Source: Deltaproteobacteria bacterium
Lineage (GTDB): Bacteria > Desulfobacterota > Desulfuromonadia > Desulfuromonadales > JAAYDE01
DNA length: 39,328 nt
Assembly: GCA_016926265.1 (NCBI GenBank)
Contig: JAFGOW010000200.1
Location: 1-39,328 of the forward strand
Direction: 5' to 3'
Shown here: in pieces, positions 1-9,842 of the stretch
Layout of the letters: the number at the start of each line of letters is the position of its first letter
Position numbering within the stretch: position 1 is the stretch's first letter
Made by a program: the position numbers and the translations under genes
The notes under the pieces: model-generated
Told to the model about the DNA's origin: nothing
Seen by the model: only the letters and a program-made list of their open reading frames with translations
Databases searched by the model: none

Positions 1-602
1 CCGAATTCGTCACCACCACCACCCACAAGACCCTGCGCGGTCCGCGCGGCGGCATGATCCTGTGCCGGGAGGAATTCGGCAAGGCCATCAACAGCAACAT
101 CTTCCCCGGCATCCAGGGTGGGCCCCTGATGCATGTCATCGCCGCCAAGGCGGTGGCTTTCAAGGAAGCGCTGGAACCCTCTTTCAAGGACTACGCCCGG
201 CAGGTGGTAAAAAATGCCAAAGCTCTGGCTGCGGGCCTGTTGAACCGCGGCTTCAACCTGGTTTCCGGCGGCACCGACAACCATCTGATGCTGGTGGACC
301 TGTCCGGCACCGAGATCACCGGCAAGGTGGCCGAGGCGACCCTGGAAAAGGCCGGTATCACCGTCAACAAGAACGCCGTGCCGTTCGACACCCGCTCTCC
401 TTTCATTACCAGCGGCTTCCGGATCGGAACTCCGGCCGCCACCACCCGGGGTCTGAAGGAAGCCGATATGGAGCAGGTGGCCGCCTGGATCCAACGGGCT
501 TTGCGGAATCCCGAGGATGAGCCGGCACTCCAGGCCATTCGCCGGGAAGTCAGAAACCTTTGCGAGCAGCATCCTCTTTACGCCCATCATCTGCAGCGAT
601 GA
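1..602 (+). CDS. glyA: Serine hydroxymethyltransferase, 3' portion (5' end outside window)
   Basis: Open from base 3; reads [57 protein letters not shown], with the SHMT PLP-lysine motif [14 protein letters not shown]; stop TGA at 600-602. Confidence 0.97.
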   Translation, partial: EFVTTTTHKTLRGPRGGMILCREEFGKAINSNIFPGIQGGPLMHVIAAKAVAFKEALEPSFKDYARQVVKNAKALAAGLLNRGFNLVSGGTDNHLMLVDLSGTEITGKVAEATLEKAGITVNKNAVPFDTRSPFITSGFRIGTPAATTRGLKEADMEQVAAWIQRALRNPEDEPALQAIRREVRNLCEQHPLYAHHLQR

Positions 603-1078
603 AACGCCCCTCCTGGGAAGAGTATTTCATGGAAATCGCCCAACTGGTGGCCAGGCGTTCCACCTGCCTGCGGCGCCAGGTCGGGGCCGTTCTTGTAAAG
701 GATAAGCATTTGCTGGCGACGGGTTACAACGGCGCCCCCTCCGGTATCGCCCACTGCCTCGATATCGGCTGCCTGCGGCAGGAACTGGGGGTCCCTTCCG
801 GGGAGCGCCATGAATTGTGCCGGGGGCTTCACGCCGAGCAGAACGCCATCATCCAGGCCGCCAAGCACGGCATCAACATCGACGGCTCGACCTTGTTCTG
901 CACCACCTTCCCCTGTGTTATCTGTTCGAAGATGCTCATCAACGCCGGCATTGCGCGCATCGTTTATCGGGAGGGGTATCCGGACGACCTGGCCATGAAA
1001 CTGCTCCGTGAAGCTGGGTTGGCCTTGGCGTCCATCGATTCGGTCGTCATCCCGGCGGCCAAAGGGGATGGACCGTGA
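599..1078 (+). CDS. comEB: dCMP deaminase (ComEB family)
   Basis: [33 protein letters not shown]...HAEQNAI...[12 protein letters not shown]; cytidine/deoxycytidylate deaminase zinc motifs (HAE, PCxxC); ATGA overlap with glyA stop. Confidence 0.93.
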   Translation: MKRPSWEEYFMEIAQLVARRSTCLRRQVGAVLVKDKHLLATGYNGAPSGIAHCLDIGCLRQELGVPSGERHELCRGLHAEQNAIIQAAKHGINIDGSTLFCTTFPCVICSKMLINAGIARIVYREGYPDDLAMKLLREAGLALASIDSVVIPAAKGDGP

Positions 1079-1530
1079 AGTGCCCGTTTTGCGACTGTCC
1101 CGACACCAAGGTCATCGACTCCCGGCTCGGGAAGGAAGGGGACGCCATCCGCCGTCGGCGGGAATGCATCTCCTGCCAGCGCCGTTTCACCACCTATGAA
1201 CGGATCGAGGAGACCCTTCCCAGGGTCATCAAAAAGGACGGCCGGCGGGAGCTTTTCGACCGCCAGAAAATCATCGCCGGGATTCTGCGTGCCTGTGAGA
1301 AGCGGCCGGTCCCCATTGCCACCATCGAAAGGATCGTCGATCAACTGGAGCTCTCTTTCATGGAAGGGGGGGAACGGGAGATCGAATCGAGCCGCATCGG
1401 CGAGGCGGTGATGCAGGCCCTTCACGATATCGATCAGGTCGCCTATGTGCGCTTTGCCTCCGTTTACAGGGAGTTCAAGGACCTGGGGGAATTCATGACG
1501 GAGCTCAAGGATCTGCTTCAGAAACAGTAG
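1075..1530 (+). CDS. nrdR: Transcriptional repressor NrdR
   Basis: [46 protein letters not shown]; zinc ribbon plus ATP-cone; GTG start overlapping comEB stop. Confidence 0.97.
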   Translation: MKCPFCDCPDTKVIDSRLGKEGDAIRRRRECISCQRRFTTYERIEETLPRVIKKDGRRELFDRQKIIAGILRACEKRPVPIATIERIVDQLELSFMEGGEREIESSRIGEAVMQALHDIDQVAYVRFASVYREFKDLGEFMTELKDLLQKQ

Positions 1531-1568
1531 CGACGGGGCGGTCACGGAGGGCCGGACCGGCAACGGAG

Positions 1569-2675
1569 ATGGACGACCTGGAAAAAATCATGCGGCGGGC
1601 TCTGGAACTGGCCCGCAAAGGGGAGGGGAGGACCTGTCCCAACCCCCCCGTCGGCGCGGTAGTGGTGCGGGACGGCGAGATTGTCGGCGAGGGGTATCAT
1701 CCCCAGGCCGGCATGCCCCATGCTGAAATCTATGCCCTCAAAGAGGCTGCCGGGCGGAGTCGCGGCGCCGATCTTTTCGTCACCCTGGAACCCTGTTCCC
1801 ACCCCGGCAAGACCATGGCCTGCACCGATGCGATCCAGCGCGCCGGCATCGGGCGGGTGGTGGTCGGGTGCCGTGATCCCAACCCCAAGGTCGACGGCCG
1901 TGGTCTGGAGGCTTTGGAAAAAGCCGGCATCCCGGTCCGTTCCGGAGTTTTGGAAAAGGAGTGCAGCCGCCTCATTGCGCCTTTTGCCAAGCACATCCGG
2001 ACCGGGTTTCCCTTTGTCACTCTGAAAACCGCCATGACCCTCGATGGGCAGATCGCCACCGTCAGTGGCGATTCGCGATGGATATCCAATGAGTTGAGCC
2101 GGTTGTGGGTGCATCGTCTGCGGGACAAGGTAGACGCCATTATGGTCGGCGCCGGAACCGTGATGCGGGACGATCCGCAACTGACCACCCGGCTTCCGGA
2201 AGGGGGGAGGGACCCCGTCCGCATCGTGGTCGATTCGCGGCTGGAGATTTCCGAACAGGCGCGGCTGTTTCAACTGGCCTCCGAGGCCCCGACCCTGATC
2301 GCCGTTTCCTCACAGGCCTCCCCAGAAAAGATGGAGCGGTTGCGGGAACGTGGGGTCGAATTCCTGACGGTTCCCGGCTCCGGCGACCGGGTCGATCTCC
2401 GGGAACTGTTTCGGGTTTTGGGAAAGCGGGGTGTTCAGAGTCTGCTGCTGGAAGGGGGGAGTCGCCTCAACGGCGCCGTCTGGAGGGAACATCTGGTCGA
2501 CCGGGTGGTGGTTTGCGTCGCTCCCAAACTGCTCGGGGGCGGCGACGGCATTCGGTTCTTTTCCGGGCCGGGAGTGGCCTGGATGTCCGAGGCGACCCGG
2601 TTGGAGGAGGTTCTGATCACCGCCATGGGGGACGACGTTTTGATTGAGGGGATGGTTCCATGTTCACCGGATTGA
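1569..2675 (+). CDS. ribD: Bifunctional diaminohydroxyphosphoribosylaminopyrimidine deaminase / 5-amino-6-(5-phosphoribosylamino)uracil reductase
   Basis: N-terminal deaminase (HAEIYAL, EPCSHPGKTMACTDAI) and C-terminal reductase (KTAMTLDGQIAT, LLLEGGSRLNGA). Confidence 0.96.
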   Translation: MDDLEKIMRRALELARKGEGRTCPNPPVGAVVVRDGEIVGEGYHPQAGMPHAEIYALKEAAGRSRGADLFVTLEPCSHPGKTMACTDAIQRAGIGRVVVGCRDPNPKVDGRGLEALEKAGIPVRSGVLEKECSRLIAPFAKHIRTGFPFVTLKTAMTLDGQIATVSGDSRWISNELSRLWVHRLRDKVDAIMVGAGTVMRDDPQLTTRLPEGGRDPVRIVVDSRLEISEQARLFQLASEAPTLIAVSSQASPEKMERLRERGVEFLTVPGSGDRVDLRELFRVLGKRGVQSLLLEGGSRLNGAVWREHLVDRVVVCVAPKLLGGGDGIRFFSGPGVAWMSEATRLEEVLITAMGDDVLIEGMVPCSPD

Positions 2676-3313
2676 TCGAAGGGATCGGAACGATGGCCGA
2701 AATCCGCCGCCAGGGGGAAAAATTCCAACTGACGGTGGTTTTGGGTGGAATCCCCGATGCGGAGCTCCGGATCGGGGACAGCATCGCTGTAAACGGGGTT
2801 TGCCTGACGGTGGTGGCAGCGGGGGAAGGCCGGTTCCGCGCCGATGTGTCGCCGGAAACGGTTTCCCGCACCTCGTTGGCGGCTCTTCAGGCCGGCTCCC
2901 CTGTCAATCTGGAAAGGGCGTTGCGGCTTTCCGATCGTTTCGGCGGCCATCTGGTCTACGGCCATGTGGATGGGACCGCTGTTTTGACCGAGAGGCGACC
3001 GGACGGCAACGCCGTCAGAATGCATTTTCGTCTGGAACAAAATATCAACCGTTATCTGGTGGCCAAGGGATCGGTGGCCATCGACGGGATCAGCCTCACC
3101 GTCAACGAGGTCGTCGAAACCGGGTTCGCCATTGCGGTCATCCCGCACACCCTGGAGCGGACCACCCTCCGTTACCGCCATCCCGGCGACGTGATGAACA
3201 TCGAGGTCGATATTCTGGCCAAGTTCGTCGAGCGCCTTTTGGCCTTGCCCGCCGATGGCGGCGAAGGAGGGAAGCTGAGCCCCCAATTCCTTGCGAAGCA
3301 CGGTTTTCTGTGA
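2660..3313 (+). CDS. ribE: Riboflavin synthase alpha subunit
   Basis: [12 protein letters not shown] and duplicated lumazine-binding modules (GVCLTV, GISLTVN); overlaps ribD end. Confidence 0.96.
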   Translation: MFTGLIEGIGTMAEIRRQGEKFQLTVVLGGIPDAELRIGDSIAVNGVCLTVVAAGEGRFRADVSPETVSRTSLAALQAGSPVNLERALRLSDRFGGHLVYGHVDGTAVLTERRPDGNAVRMHFRLEQNINRYLVAKGSVAIDGISLTVNEVVETGFAIAVIPHTLERTTLRYRHPGDVMNIEVDILAKFVERLLALPADGGEGGKLSPQFLAKHGFL

Positions 3314-3346
3314 CATAATATCCCGTTTTCGCAAGAGGGAAAAACA

Positions 3347-4552
3347 ATGCCGACAGCCAATATTGAAGCCGCCCTGGAGGATATCCGGCAGGGCCGGATG
3401 ATCATCCTGGTGGATGACGAGGACCGGGAAAACGAGGGGGATCTGACCATGGCCGCCGAAAAGGTCACTCCCCAAGACATCAATTTCATGGCCAAGGAAG
3501 GGCGAGGGCTGATCTGCCTCTCTCTGACCGAAGAGCGGGCCGACCAGCTTGACCTGCCCTTGATGGTGCAGAACAACAGTTCCAGTTTCGGCACTGCCTT
3601 CACCGTCTCCATCGAAGCGCGGCGGGGGGTCTCAACCGGGATTTCCGCCGCCGACCGGGCACGGACCATTCAGGTGGCAATTGCCGATGACACCACCCCA
3701 TTGGATCTGGCCCGTCCCGGCCATGTTTTTCCGCTGCGGGCCAAAAGGGGGGGGGTTCTGGTGCGCACCGGCCAGACCGAGGGTTCCGTGGATCTGGCCC
3801 GCCTGGCCGGGATGAAACCGGCCGGGGTGATCTGCGAGGTTATGAACGACGACGGCACCATGGCGCGGATGCCGCAATTGCGGGATTTCTCCCGTAAGCA
3901 CGGGCTGCGCATCGTCTCCATCGCCGATCTGGTGGCTTATCGGATGCGCAAGGAACTGCTGGTGCGGCGGGCCGCCGAGACGGTGATCCCGACCCTGGTC
4001 GGCGGGGAATTTCGCGCTATCGGTTACGAGAACGATGTGGACCGGGCTCAGCACCTGGCCCTGGTCAAGGGGGATGTCCAGGGTGAGGAACCGGTGCTGG
4101 TGCGGGTCCATTCCGAGTGCCTGACCGGAGATGTCTTCGGGTCGTTGCGCTGTGACTGCGGCAAACAGCTGGAAGCCGCCATGGCCCAGATCGAAGCGGA
4201 GGGGCGGGGGGTTCTGCTCTACATGCGGCAGGAAGGGCGGGGGATCGGCCTTCTCAACAAGCTGCGGGCCTACGCTCTCCAGGACAAGGGGCAGGATACG
4301 GTGGAAGCCAATGTCTCCCTGGGGTTCAAACCGGACCTGCGCGATTACGGACTGGGCGCCCAGATCCTCCTGGATCTCGGTGTCCGCAGGCTGCGTCTGA
4401 TGACCAACAACCCCAAGAAGATCGTGGGCCTGGAAGGTTACGGACTGGAGGTTGTGGAACGGGTGCCGCTCCAGATTCCGGCCAATGGCAGCAACTGCCG
4501 CTATCTGCGCACCAAACGGGAAAAACTCGGTCATCTGTTGGAAGATATTTGA
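3347..4552 (+). CDS. ribBA: Bifunctional 3,4-dihydroxy-2-butanone-4-phosphate synthase / GTP cyclohydrolase II
   Basis: [11 protein letters not shown] (DHBP synthase) and [20 protein letters not shown] (GTPCH II zinc site) in one ORF. Confidence 0.97.
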   Translation: MPTANIEAALEDIRQGRMIILVDDEDRENEGDLTMAAEKVTPQDINFMAKEGRGLICLSLTEERADQLDLPLMVQNNSSSFGTAFTVSIEARRGVSTGISAADRARTIQVAIADDTTPLDLARPGHVFPLRAKRGGVLVRTGQTEGSVDLARLAGMKPAGVICEVMNDDGTMARMPQLRDFSRKHGLRIVSIADLVAYRMRKELLVRRAAETVIPTLVGGEFRAIGYENDVDRAQHLALVKGDVQGEEPVLVRVHSECLTGDVFGSLRCDCGKQLEAAMAQIEAEGRGVLLYMRQEGRGIGLLNKLRAYALQDKGQDTVEANVSLGFKPDLRDYGLGAQILLDLGVRRLRLMTNNPKKIVGLEGYGLEVVERVPLQIPANGSNCRYLRTKREKLGHLLEDI

Positions 4553-4574
4553 TTTTGTCTCAAAGGAAAAGGCC

Positions 4575-5039
4575 ATGCCCAACAACTATGAAGGTCATCT
4601 CAACGGAAGCGGTCTTCGCGTCGCCCTGGTGGTGGGGCGTTTCAACAGTTTCATTGCCGAGCGGTTGGTGGAAGGGGCGCTCGACGGGCTGCTTCGGCAC
4701 GGGGTCCGGGAGGAGGATGTCCACATTGCCCGGGTTCCCGGGGCTTTTGAAATTCCGCTGACCGCCCGCAAAATGGTGGAAACCGGCCGCTTCGACGCCG
4801 TCATCTGCCTTGGCGCCGTGATCCGGGGCTCCACCCCCCATTTCGATTATGTCTGCGCTGAGGTTTCCAAAGGGATCGCCTCCGTCGGTCTCAACGGCGG
4901 CCTGCCGGTCATTTTTGGGGTTCTGACCACCGATACCATCGAGCAGGCGATTGAAAGGGCCGGCACCAAGTCGGGAAACAAAGGGTTCGACGCCGCCCTG
5001 AGCGCCATCGAAATGGCCAACCTTTTCAAGTCGTTCTGA
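4575..5039 (+). CDS. ribH: 6,7-dimethyl-8-ribityllumazine synthase
   Basis: [35 protein letters not shown]...[11 protein letters not shown]...[15 protein letters not shown]; start placed at ATG 4575 rather than the longer ORF. Confidence 0.97.
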   Translation: MPNNYEGHLNGSGLRVALVVGRFNSFIAERLVEGALDGLLRHGVREEDVHIARVPGAFEIPLTARKMVETGRFDAVICLGAVIRGSTPHFDYVCAEVSKGIASVGLNGGLPVIFGVLTTDTIEQAIERAGTKSGNKGFDAALSAIEMANLFKSF

Positions 5040-5042
5040 GCC

Positions 5043-5522
5043 ATGCCCGGAGGAAATCGCCGCATGGGGCGGGAGCTCGCCCTGAAAGTCCTTTACAGCC
5101 TGCCGGATCAGAAGGGGGATATCGCCCAGATTCTGAAAACCTTCTGGGAAAACTTTTCCTGGCAGGAAGAGGTTTCCGCGGATATTCCCGACAGCCATGT
5201 CATCCCACCCCCCGTTGCCGTACGGCGGTTTGCTGAAAGCCTGGTCTCCGGCGTGGTGGAGAACCGCGAAAAAATTGATTCGCTGCTGAAGACCCATTCC
5301 ACCAACTGGTCTCTTGACCGCATGGCCCGGGTCGATCTCTCGCTGCTGCGGCTGGGTGCCTTCGAACTGATCTTCTGTCCGGAAATCCCGGCCAGCGTCG
5401 TTATCAACGAAGCCATCGAAATCGGCAAACGGTTCGGGACCAAGGATACCCCCTCTTTTGTCAACGGCATCCTCGACAAGGTTTCCCATTCGGTGCGTCC
5501 GGCGGCGGATGCCGCTGACTGA
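5043..5522 (+). CDS. nusB: Transcription antitermination factor NusB
   Basis: GNRRMGRELALKVLYSL...RMARVDLSLLRLGAFEL...VVINEAIEIGKRFGTKDTPSFVNGILDKV. Confidence 0.95.
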   Translation: MPGGNRRMGRELALKVLYSLPDQKGDIAQILKTFWENFSWQEEVSADIPDSHVIPPPVAVRRFAESLVSGVVENREKIDSLLKTHSTNWSLDRMARVDLSLLRLGAFELIFCPEIPASVVINEAIEIGKRFGTKDTPSFVNGILDKVSHSVRPAADAAD

Positions 5523-5570
5523 AAACCGCTTATTCGTATCGGAATCATTAGGATTTTCCGGAGCAGTGTC

Positions 5571-6884
5571 ATGAAGGATATCAAGATCGGCCTTCTCGGT
5601 TTCGGCACCGTCGGGGCCGGGGTGGTTGAGATTCTGGAGAAAAACGCCGCCCTTCTCAAAAACCGTCTGGGGGTCCCTCTGACCCTGGCGCAGGTGGCGG
5701 ATCTCGATATCAGCCGGGATCGGGGTGTTTCCATCGACCCTGTGCTGTTGACCACCGAGGCAGCCCAGGTGGTGGAAAATCCCGATATCGACATCGTCGT
5801 GGAACTGATCGGCGGCTACGAGCCGGCCCGCACCCTGGTGATGGCGGCCCTGGCCTGCGGCAAATCGGTGGTGACCGCCAACAAAGCGCTGTTGGCCCGG
5901 CATGGAGAGGAGATCTATGCCGAGGCGGACCGTTGCGGCGGGGAGATCTTTTTCGAGGCTTCCGTCGGCGGGGGTATCCCGCTGATCACCTCCATCAAGG
6001 AAAACCTCGGCGCCAACCATTTTCACGCCATCCTCGGCATTCTCAACGGCACCTGCAATTACATCCTGACCCGGATGACCCAAAACGGCGAGAGTTTCGG
6101 CGCGGTTCTCAAGGATGCCCAGGAGAAAGGGTTCGCCGAAGCCGATCCCACCTTTGACGTGGAGGGGATCGATACCGCCCATAAACTGGCGGTTCTGATC
6201 GGTCTCTGTTTCGGCAGCATTCCCGATTTCAGGAACATCTACGTGGAAGGCATCTCCCGCATTTCCTCGGTGGATATCGACTTTGCGCGCCAGTTCGGCT
6301 ATGTCATCAAACTGCTGGCCATCAGCAAGCGGAGCGAGAACGGGATCGAAGCCCGCGTCCATCCCACCATGCTTCCCGAGGATCACCCCCTGGCCGCGGT
6401 GGACGGGGTTTTCAACGCCGTGGAGGTGGTCGGCGACTATGTCGGCCCGGTGACCTGGATCGGGCAGGGGGCCGGCAGAAAGGCCACCGCCAGCGCCGTG
6501 GTCGGCGACATTCTGCAGGCGGCCCGGAACCTGCGGGCCGGCGTCCGGCAGCGGACGGCGCCGCTCGGATACCTTCCCGCAGCGCTCCGAGCGCTTCCCA
6601 TCATTCCCATGGATGATCTGATGGGGCAGTTCTACCTCCGCTTCAGCGTCATCGACCGACCCGGGGTGCTGGGCAGGATCTCGACCATTCTGGGCGAGAA
6701 AGGGATCAGCATCGCCTCCATGATCCAGATGAAAAGAAAGGCCGACTCCCAGGTGCCGGTGGTGATGATGACCCATCGCACTCGGGAAGCGGCCATTCGC
6801 GCTGCCCTGGAGCGGATCGACAGCGATGGCGTGAATTGCGAGCCCAGCGTGTTGATCCGGATCGAAAACAGCGACAGCGACTGA
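5571..6884 (+). CDS. hom: Homoserine dehydrogenase with C-terminal ACT domain
   Basis: KIGLLGFGTVGAGVVEIL; GGIPLITSIKENL; LNGTCNYIL; C-terminal FSVIDRPGVLGRISTILGEKGISIASMIQ. Confidence 0.96.
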   Translation: MKDIKIGLLGFGTVGAGVVEILEKNAALLKNRLGVPLTLAQVADLDISRDRGVSIDPVLLTTEAAQVVENPDIDIVVELIGGYEPARTLVMAALACGKSVVTANKALLARHGEEIYAEADRCGGEIFFEASVGGGIPLITSIKENLGANHFHAILGILNGTCNYILTRMTQNGESFGAVLKDAQEKGFAEADPTFDVEGIDTAHKLAVLIGLCFGSIPDFRNIYVEGISRISSVDIDFARQFGYVIKLLAISKRSENGIEARVHPTMLPEDHPLAAVDGVFNAVEVVGDYVGPVTWIGQGAGRKATASAVVGDILQAARNLRAGVRQRTAPLGYLPAALRALPIIPMDDLMGQFYLRFSVIDRPGVLGRISTILGEKGISIASMIQMKRKADSQVPVVMMTHRTREAAIRAALERIDSDGVNCEPSVLIRIENSDSD

Positions 6885-6887
6885 AAA

Positions 6888-6915
6888 GGGGGATTCGGCT
6901 TCTCTCGAATCCCTT
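6888..6915 (+). terminator. Candidate terminator hairpin after hom
   Basis: GGATTCG (6891-6897) / CGAATCC (6906-6912) with 8-nt loop, stem extendable outward by G-C and G-U pairs; only a short T run (CTTT) follows. Confidence 0.4.
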
Positions 6916-7003
6916 TGACCTCTCGATTTGGGTTTTGGGGCGCCGACCCCCTCCTTTCCCGGTTTTCCCTTCCGATCCCTGGCCCCTTAAGGTTTTGCCC
7001 GAC

Positions 7004-7031
7004 TTGAGGGCCTCCTCCCCTTTGCTAGAAT
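7004..7031 (+). promoter_or_regulatory. Candidate sigma70-type promoter for hsp20
   Basis: TTGAGG (7004-7009), 16-nt spacer, TAGAAT (7026-7031). Confidence 0.5.
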
Positions 7032-7069
7032 GAAATCATAACGCATCAAAAATCTTTGAGGAGGCGGAT

Positions 7070-7585
7070 ATGGCAGGCCATGGACATCGCAAGGATGAAG
7101 GGGAGAGTGTCGAAAAAAGGGTGCCGGTGCCGGTCGAGGAGGAACGGCGGCGGCTGAGCCCTTTCGAGGACATGGAGAAATGGTTCGATAATGTCTTTAA
7201 CCGGCGGTTTTTCCCTTCCGGGTGGTTCCCTCGGTCGCGGTTTTTGGAGGAAGGGGCCATCTCCCCCTCGGTGGACATTTTCGAGGACGGCGATGAGCTG
7301 GTGGTCAAGGCCGAGGTTCCCGGCATGAAAAAAGACGAGATCGAGGTGAACATCAGCGGCGATTACATCACCATTTCCGGCGAGAAAAAGACCGAGGAAA
7401 AGGTGGAAAAGAAAAACTATTACCGCTACGAGCGTTCTTTCGGTTCCTTCAACAGGCGCCTTCCGCTGCCGGTGGAAACCCGCATCGACGAGGCCCGCGC
7501 CACCTTCCGGGACGGCATACTGGAGATTCGTCTCCCCAAGACGGAAAAGGCCCGGGTCGCGGCCAAGAAGATCCCCATCGACTGA
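7070..7585 (+). CDS. Hsp20/alpha-crystallin family small heat shock protein
   Basis: SPSVDIFEDGDELVVKAEVPGMKKDEIEVNISGDYITISGEKK...GILEIRLPK; alpha-crystallin domain; GGAGG ribosome-binding site. Confidence 0.95.
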   Translation: MAGHGHRKDEGESVEKRVPVPVEEERRRLSPFEDMEKWFDNVFNRRFFPSGWFPRSRFLEEGAISPSVDIFEDGDELVVKAEVPGMKKDEIEVNISGDYITISGEKKTEEKVEKKNYYRYERSFGSFNRRLPLPVETRIDEARATFRDGILEIRLPKTEKARVAAKKIPID

Positions 7586-7634
7586 TTCCCGCGGCTTTCC
7601 GAAGATCGGTTTTCGACAGAGGGGAGGAGCAGAG

Positions 7635-8282
7635 ATGGGGTTTTTTCTCGGTGGCCGCGACGCCTTGATCGTGGTGGATATGCAGCGGGATTTTCTCCCC
7701 GGCGGGGCTCTGGCTGTTGCCGGGGGGGACTGGATTCTTCCCGGCATCAATGCTCTGATGGATCATTTTCGCCAGCGGGAAGGGCGGATCATCCTCACCC
7801 AGGACTGGCATCCTCCTGGGCACCTCTCCTTTGCTTCCAGCCATCCGGGGAAAAATCCCTTCGCTCCGGTTGCTGGGATTGAGGGGATCGGGCCGCTGCT
7901 GTGGCCCGATCACTGTGTTGCCGGGAGCGCCGGAGCCGATTTCTCGCCCCAGCTCGAAACGGTTGGAGCCCATCTGGTAATCCGCAAGGGGTACCATCGG
8001 GCCATCGACAGCTATTCGACCTTTGTCGAAAACGACCGGCTGACCCCCACCGGGCTGGCAGGATACCTGAAGGAGGTCGCTGCCGGACGGATTTTTCTGT
8101 GCGGACTGGCTCTTGATTATTGCGTCTACTGGTCGGCCGTCGATGGCCGCAAGAAGGGTTTCGAGGTAGTGGTGATTCCCGACCTGTGCCGCGGCATCGG
8201 CGCCAGGAGCAGCGCGGAAGCGCTCCAGGCCATGAACGGGCTCGGCATTTTGACCGCCCGACCCGAGGAGATCATGGCTTAG
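7635..8282 (+). CDS. pncA: Nicotinamidase / isochorismatase family hydrolase
   Basis: ALIVVDMQRDFLPGGALAV...TQDWHPPGHLSFASSHPG...LWPDHCVAGS...GLALDYCV (catalytic D/K/C and metal-binding pattern). Confidence 0.92.
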   Translation: MGFFLGGRDALIVVDMQRDFLPGGALAVAGGDWILPGINALMDHFRQREGRIILTQDWHPPGHLSFASSHPGKNPFAPVAGIEGIGPLLWPDHCVAGSAGADFSPQLETVGAHLVIRKGYHRAIDSYSTFVENDRLTPTGLAGYLKEVAAGRIFLCGLALDYCVYWSAVDGRKKGFEVVVIPDLCRGIGARSSAEALQAMNGLGILTARPEEIMA

Positions 8283-8343
8283 CCGCAGCTTTTCGGGACG
8301 GCAGGTTCCTGCCGGGAGGCTGGGGTCGGCGGCGGAGCGCAGC

Positions 8344-9531
8344 TCAGAAGACCCGGCAGATCAATCCCTTCAGATAGCTTCCCTCCGGGAAATTCAATCC
8401 CACCGGATGGTCCTCCCCCTGAAACAGCCGTGTGACGATGGCCGCCTGGCGGTCGGCGTCGAGGGCGGCGTCGGCGACGATTTTTTGGAACAGGTCGGGC
8501 TCAAGCATCCCGGAGCAGGAGAAGGTGAAGAGCGTCCCCCCCGGCCTCAGCAATCTGAAGGCGAGAAGGTTGATGTCCTTGTAGCCCCTGCAGGCCCCCG
8601 GAAGTTGGTGGCGGGATTCGGCGAACTTGGGCGGATCAAGGATGATGAGGTCGAAGCGGCGCCCTTCATCACGGAAACGCCGCAGCAGCTGGAAGGCGTC
8701 GCCGCAGAGGTCGATCACGGCGCTGGGATCGAAACCGTTGAGGAGGATGTTGCGCCGCGCCAGCTCCAGGGCGGCGGCCGAGGCGTCGATCTGGACCACC
8801 AGGTTCGCGCCCCCTTTCAGGGCCTGGACCGTGAAGCCGCCGCTGTAGGAGAAGACGTTGAGAACCTCGGCGCCGTGGGCGAATCTGGCAGCCAGCTGTC
8901 GGTTGTGGCGCTGATCGAGGTAGAAGCCGGTTTTATGGCCCCGGCGGACGTCGACCAGATAGCGGCATCCTCCCTCGCCAATCTCCACCAGTTCCGGCGG
9001 CTCCACGCCGTAAAGCAGGCCGCAGCGGGGAGCCAGGCTCTCCTTGGAACGCACCTCCAGATCCGATCGTTCGTAAATGGTTTTCGGCCGGGTGAGTTCC
9101 TCAAGTTGCTCGACGATCGTTTCCCGCCACCACTCCGCCCCCGCCGAGCTGAACTGGCAGACCAGGGTTTCTCCGTAGCGGTCGATGACCACCCCCGGCA
9201 GGCCGTCCGATTCCGCGTTGACCAGGCGGCAGGCGGTCAGCCCTGGTTCTAGGCGGAGACTCCGGCGCAGCTCCCAGGCTCTCTCCAGGCGATTCCGGAA
9301 GAAAGCCGGCCCGATTTCTTCCTGTTCATCGAAACTCCAGACCCGGAGGGTGATCTGGGATGCCGGCGAATAGGCGCCCCGCCCCAGGAATTCCCCCTGC
9401 TCCGAAAGGATATCGACGGTTTCTCCCGGTTGTGCCGCCCCTTTGATGCGGGCCACGGCGCCGGAAAAGACCCAGGGGTGGCGCCGCTTCAGGGATTTTA
9501 GCCGTTCGGTTTTGATGGTGGCAATGGCCAT
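8344..9531 (-). CDS. rlmI: Class I SAM-dependent 23S rRNA methyltransferase (RlmI/RlmK-like, N-terminal PUA)
   Basis: MAIATIKTERLKSLKRRHPWVFSGAV...DQRHNRQLAARFAHGAEVLNVFSYSGGFTVQALKGGA...DLIILDPPKFAES; start inferred at the internal Met (9531), track ORF extends to 9603. Confidence 0.88.
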   Translation of the reverse strand: MAIATIKTERLKSLKRRHPWVFSGAVARIKGAAQPGETVDILSEQGEFLGRGAYSPASQITLRVWSFDEQEEIGPAFFRNRLERAWELRRSLRLEPGLTACRLVNAESDGLPGVVIDRYGETLVCQFSSAGAEWWRETIVEQLEELTRPKTIYERSDLEVRSKESLAPRCGLLYGVEPPELVEIGEGGCRYLVDVRRGHKTGFYLDQRHNRQLAARFAHGAEVLNVFSYSGGFTVQALKGGANLVVQIDASAAALELARRNILLNGFDPSAVIDLCGDAFQLLRRFRDEGRRFDLIILDPPKFAESRHQLPGACRGYKDINLLAFRLLRPGGTLFTFSCSGMLEPDLFQKIVADAALDADRQAAIVTRLFQGEDHPVGLNFPEGSYLKGLICRVF

Positions 9532-9751
9532 GGCTCTGGTCCGGGTTGCGGTGATGCCTGACAGGACGCTTGTAACGTAAAATTTTGTAAATAGCAAGGG
9601 CATCTCCCCTGGGAGATGACCTCTCCATACCTTATGCGATAGATCAGAAATGACCCCTTAGATACTGTTTTTAAGAGGGAAAATGTTTTCAATCAATACG
9701 CTTTCCGTTGTTTTCAATAGGGCCGCGGCCTGGCTGGGCGGGCCAGCGGAG

Positions 9752-9780
9752 TCTTTAACATTTTTTGCAAATGGTATACT
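9752..9780 (+). promoter_or_regulatory. Candidate promoter for prfB
   Basis: TATACT (9775-9780) with TTTAA-like -35 region at about 9752-9757; -35 is weak. Confidence 0.4.
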
Positions 9781-9842
9781 CTGGCAACGCCGCAACGGGG
9801 GCGTCCCATCAAGGCCCCATCGAAACAGGAGGGAAGACAGCG

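Noticed and set aside
1531-1568. FMN riboswitch expected near rib genes
   Set aside because: nrdR-ribD gap is only 38 bp and has no RFN-like sequence; none seen upstream of the other rib genes
4560-6776. 738-aa minus-strand ORF
   Set aside because: Antisense to ribH-nusB-hom; low-complexity GC-phase shadow sequence (His/Gly/Asp-rich), no recognisable domain
7003-7023. Sigma32 heat-shock promoter for hsp20
   Set aside because: CTTGAG and CCCC elements exist but spacing is too short; the TTGAGG-N16-TAGAAT reading is better
8299-8314. CGGCAGG-TT-CCTGCCG hairpin between convergent pncA and the RlmI-like gene as a terminator
   Set aside because: Good stem but no T-tract on either side and a 2-nt loop; too weak to list as a terminator
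8407-9252. 281-aa plus-strand ORF
   Set aside because: Antisense shadow of the RlmI-like methyltransferase, whose own motifs are clear
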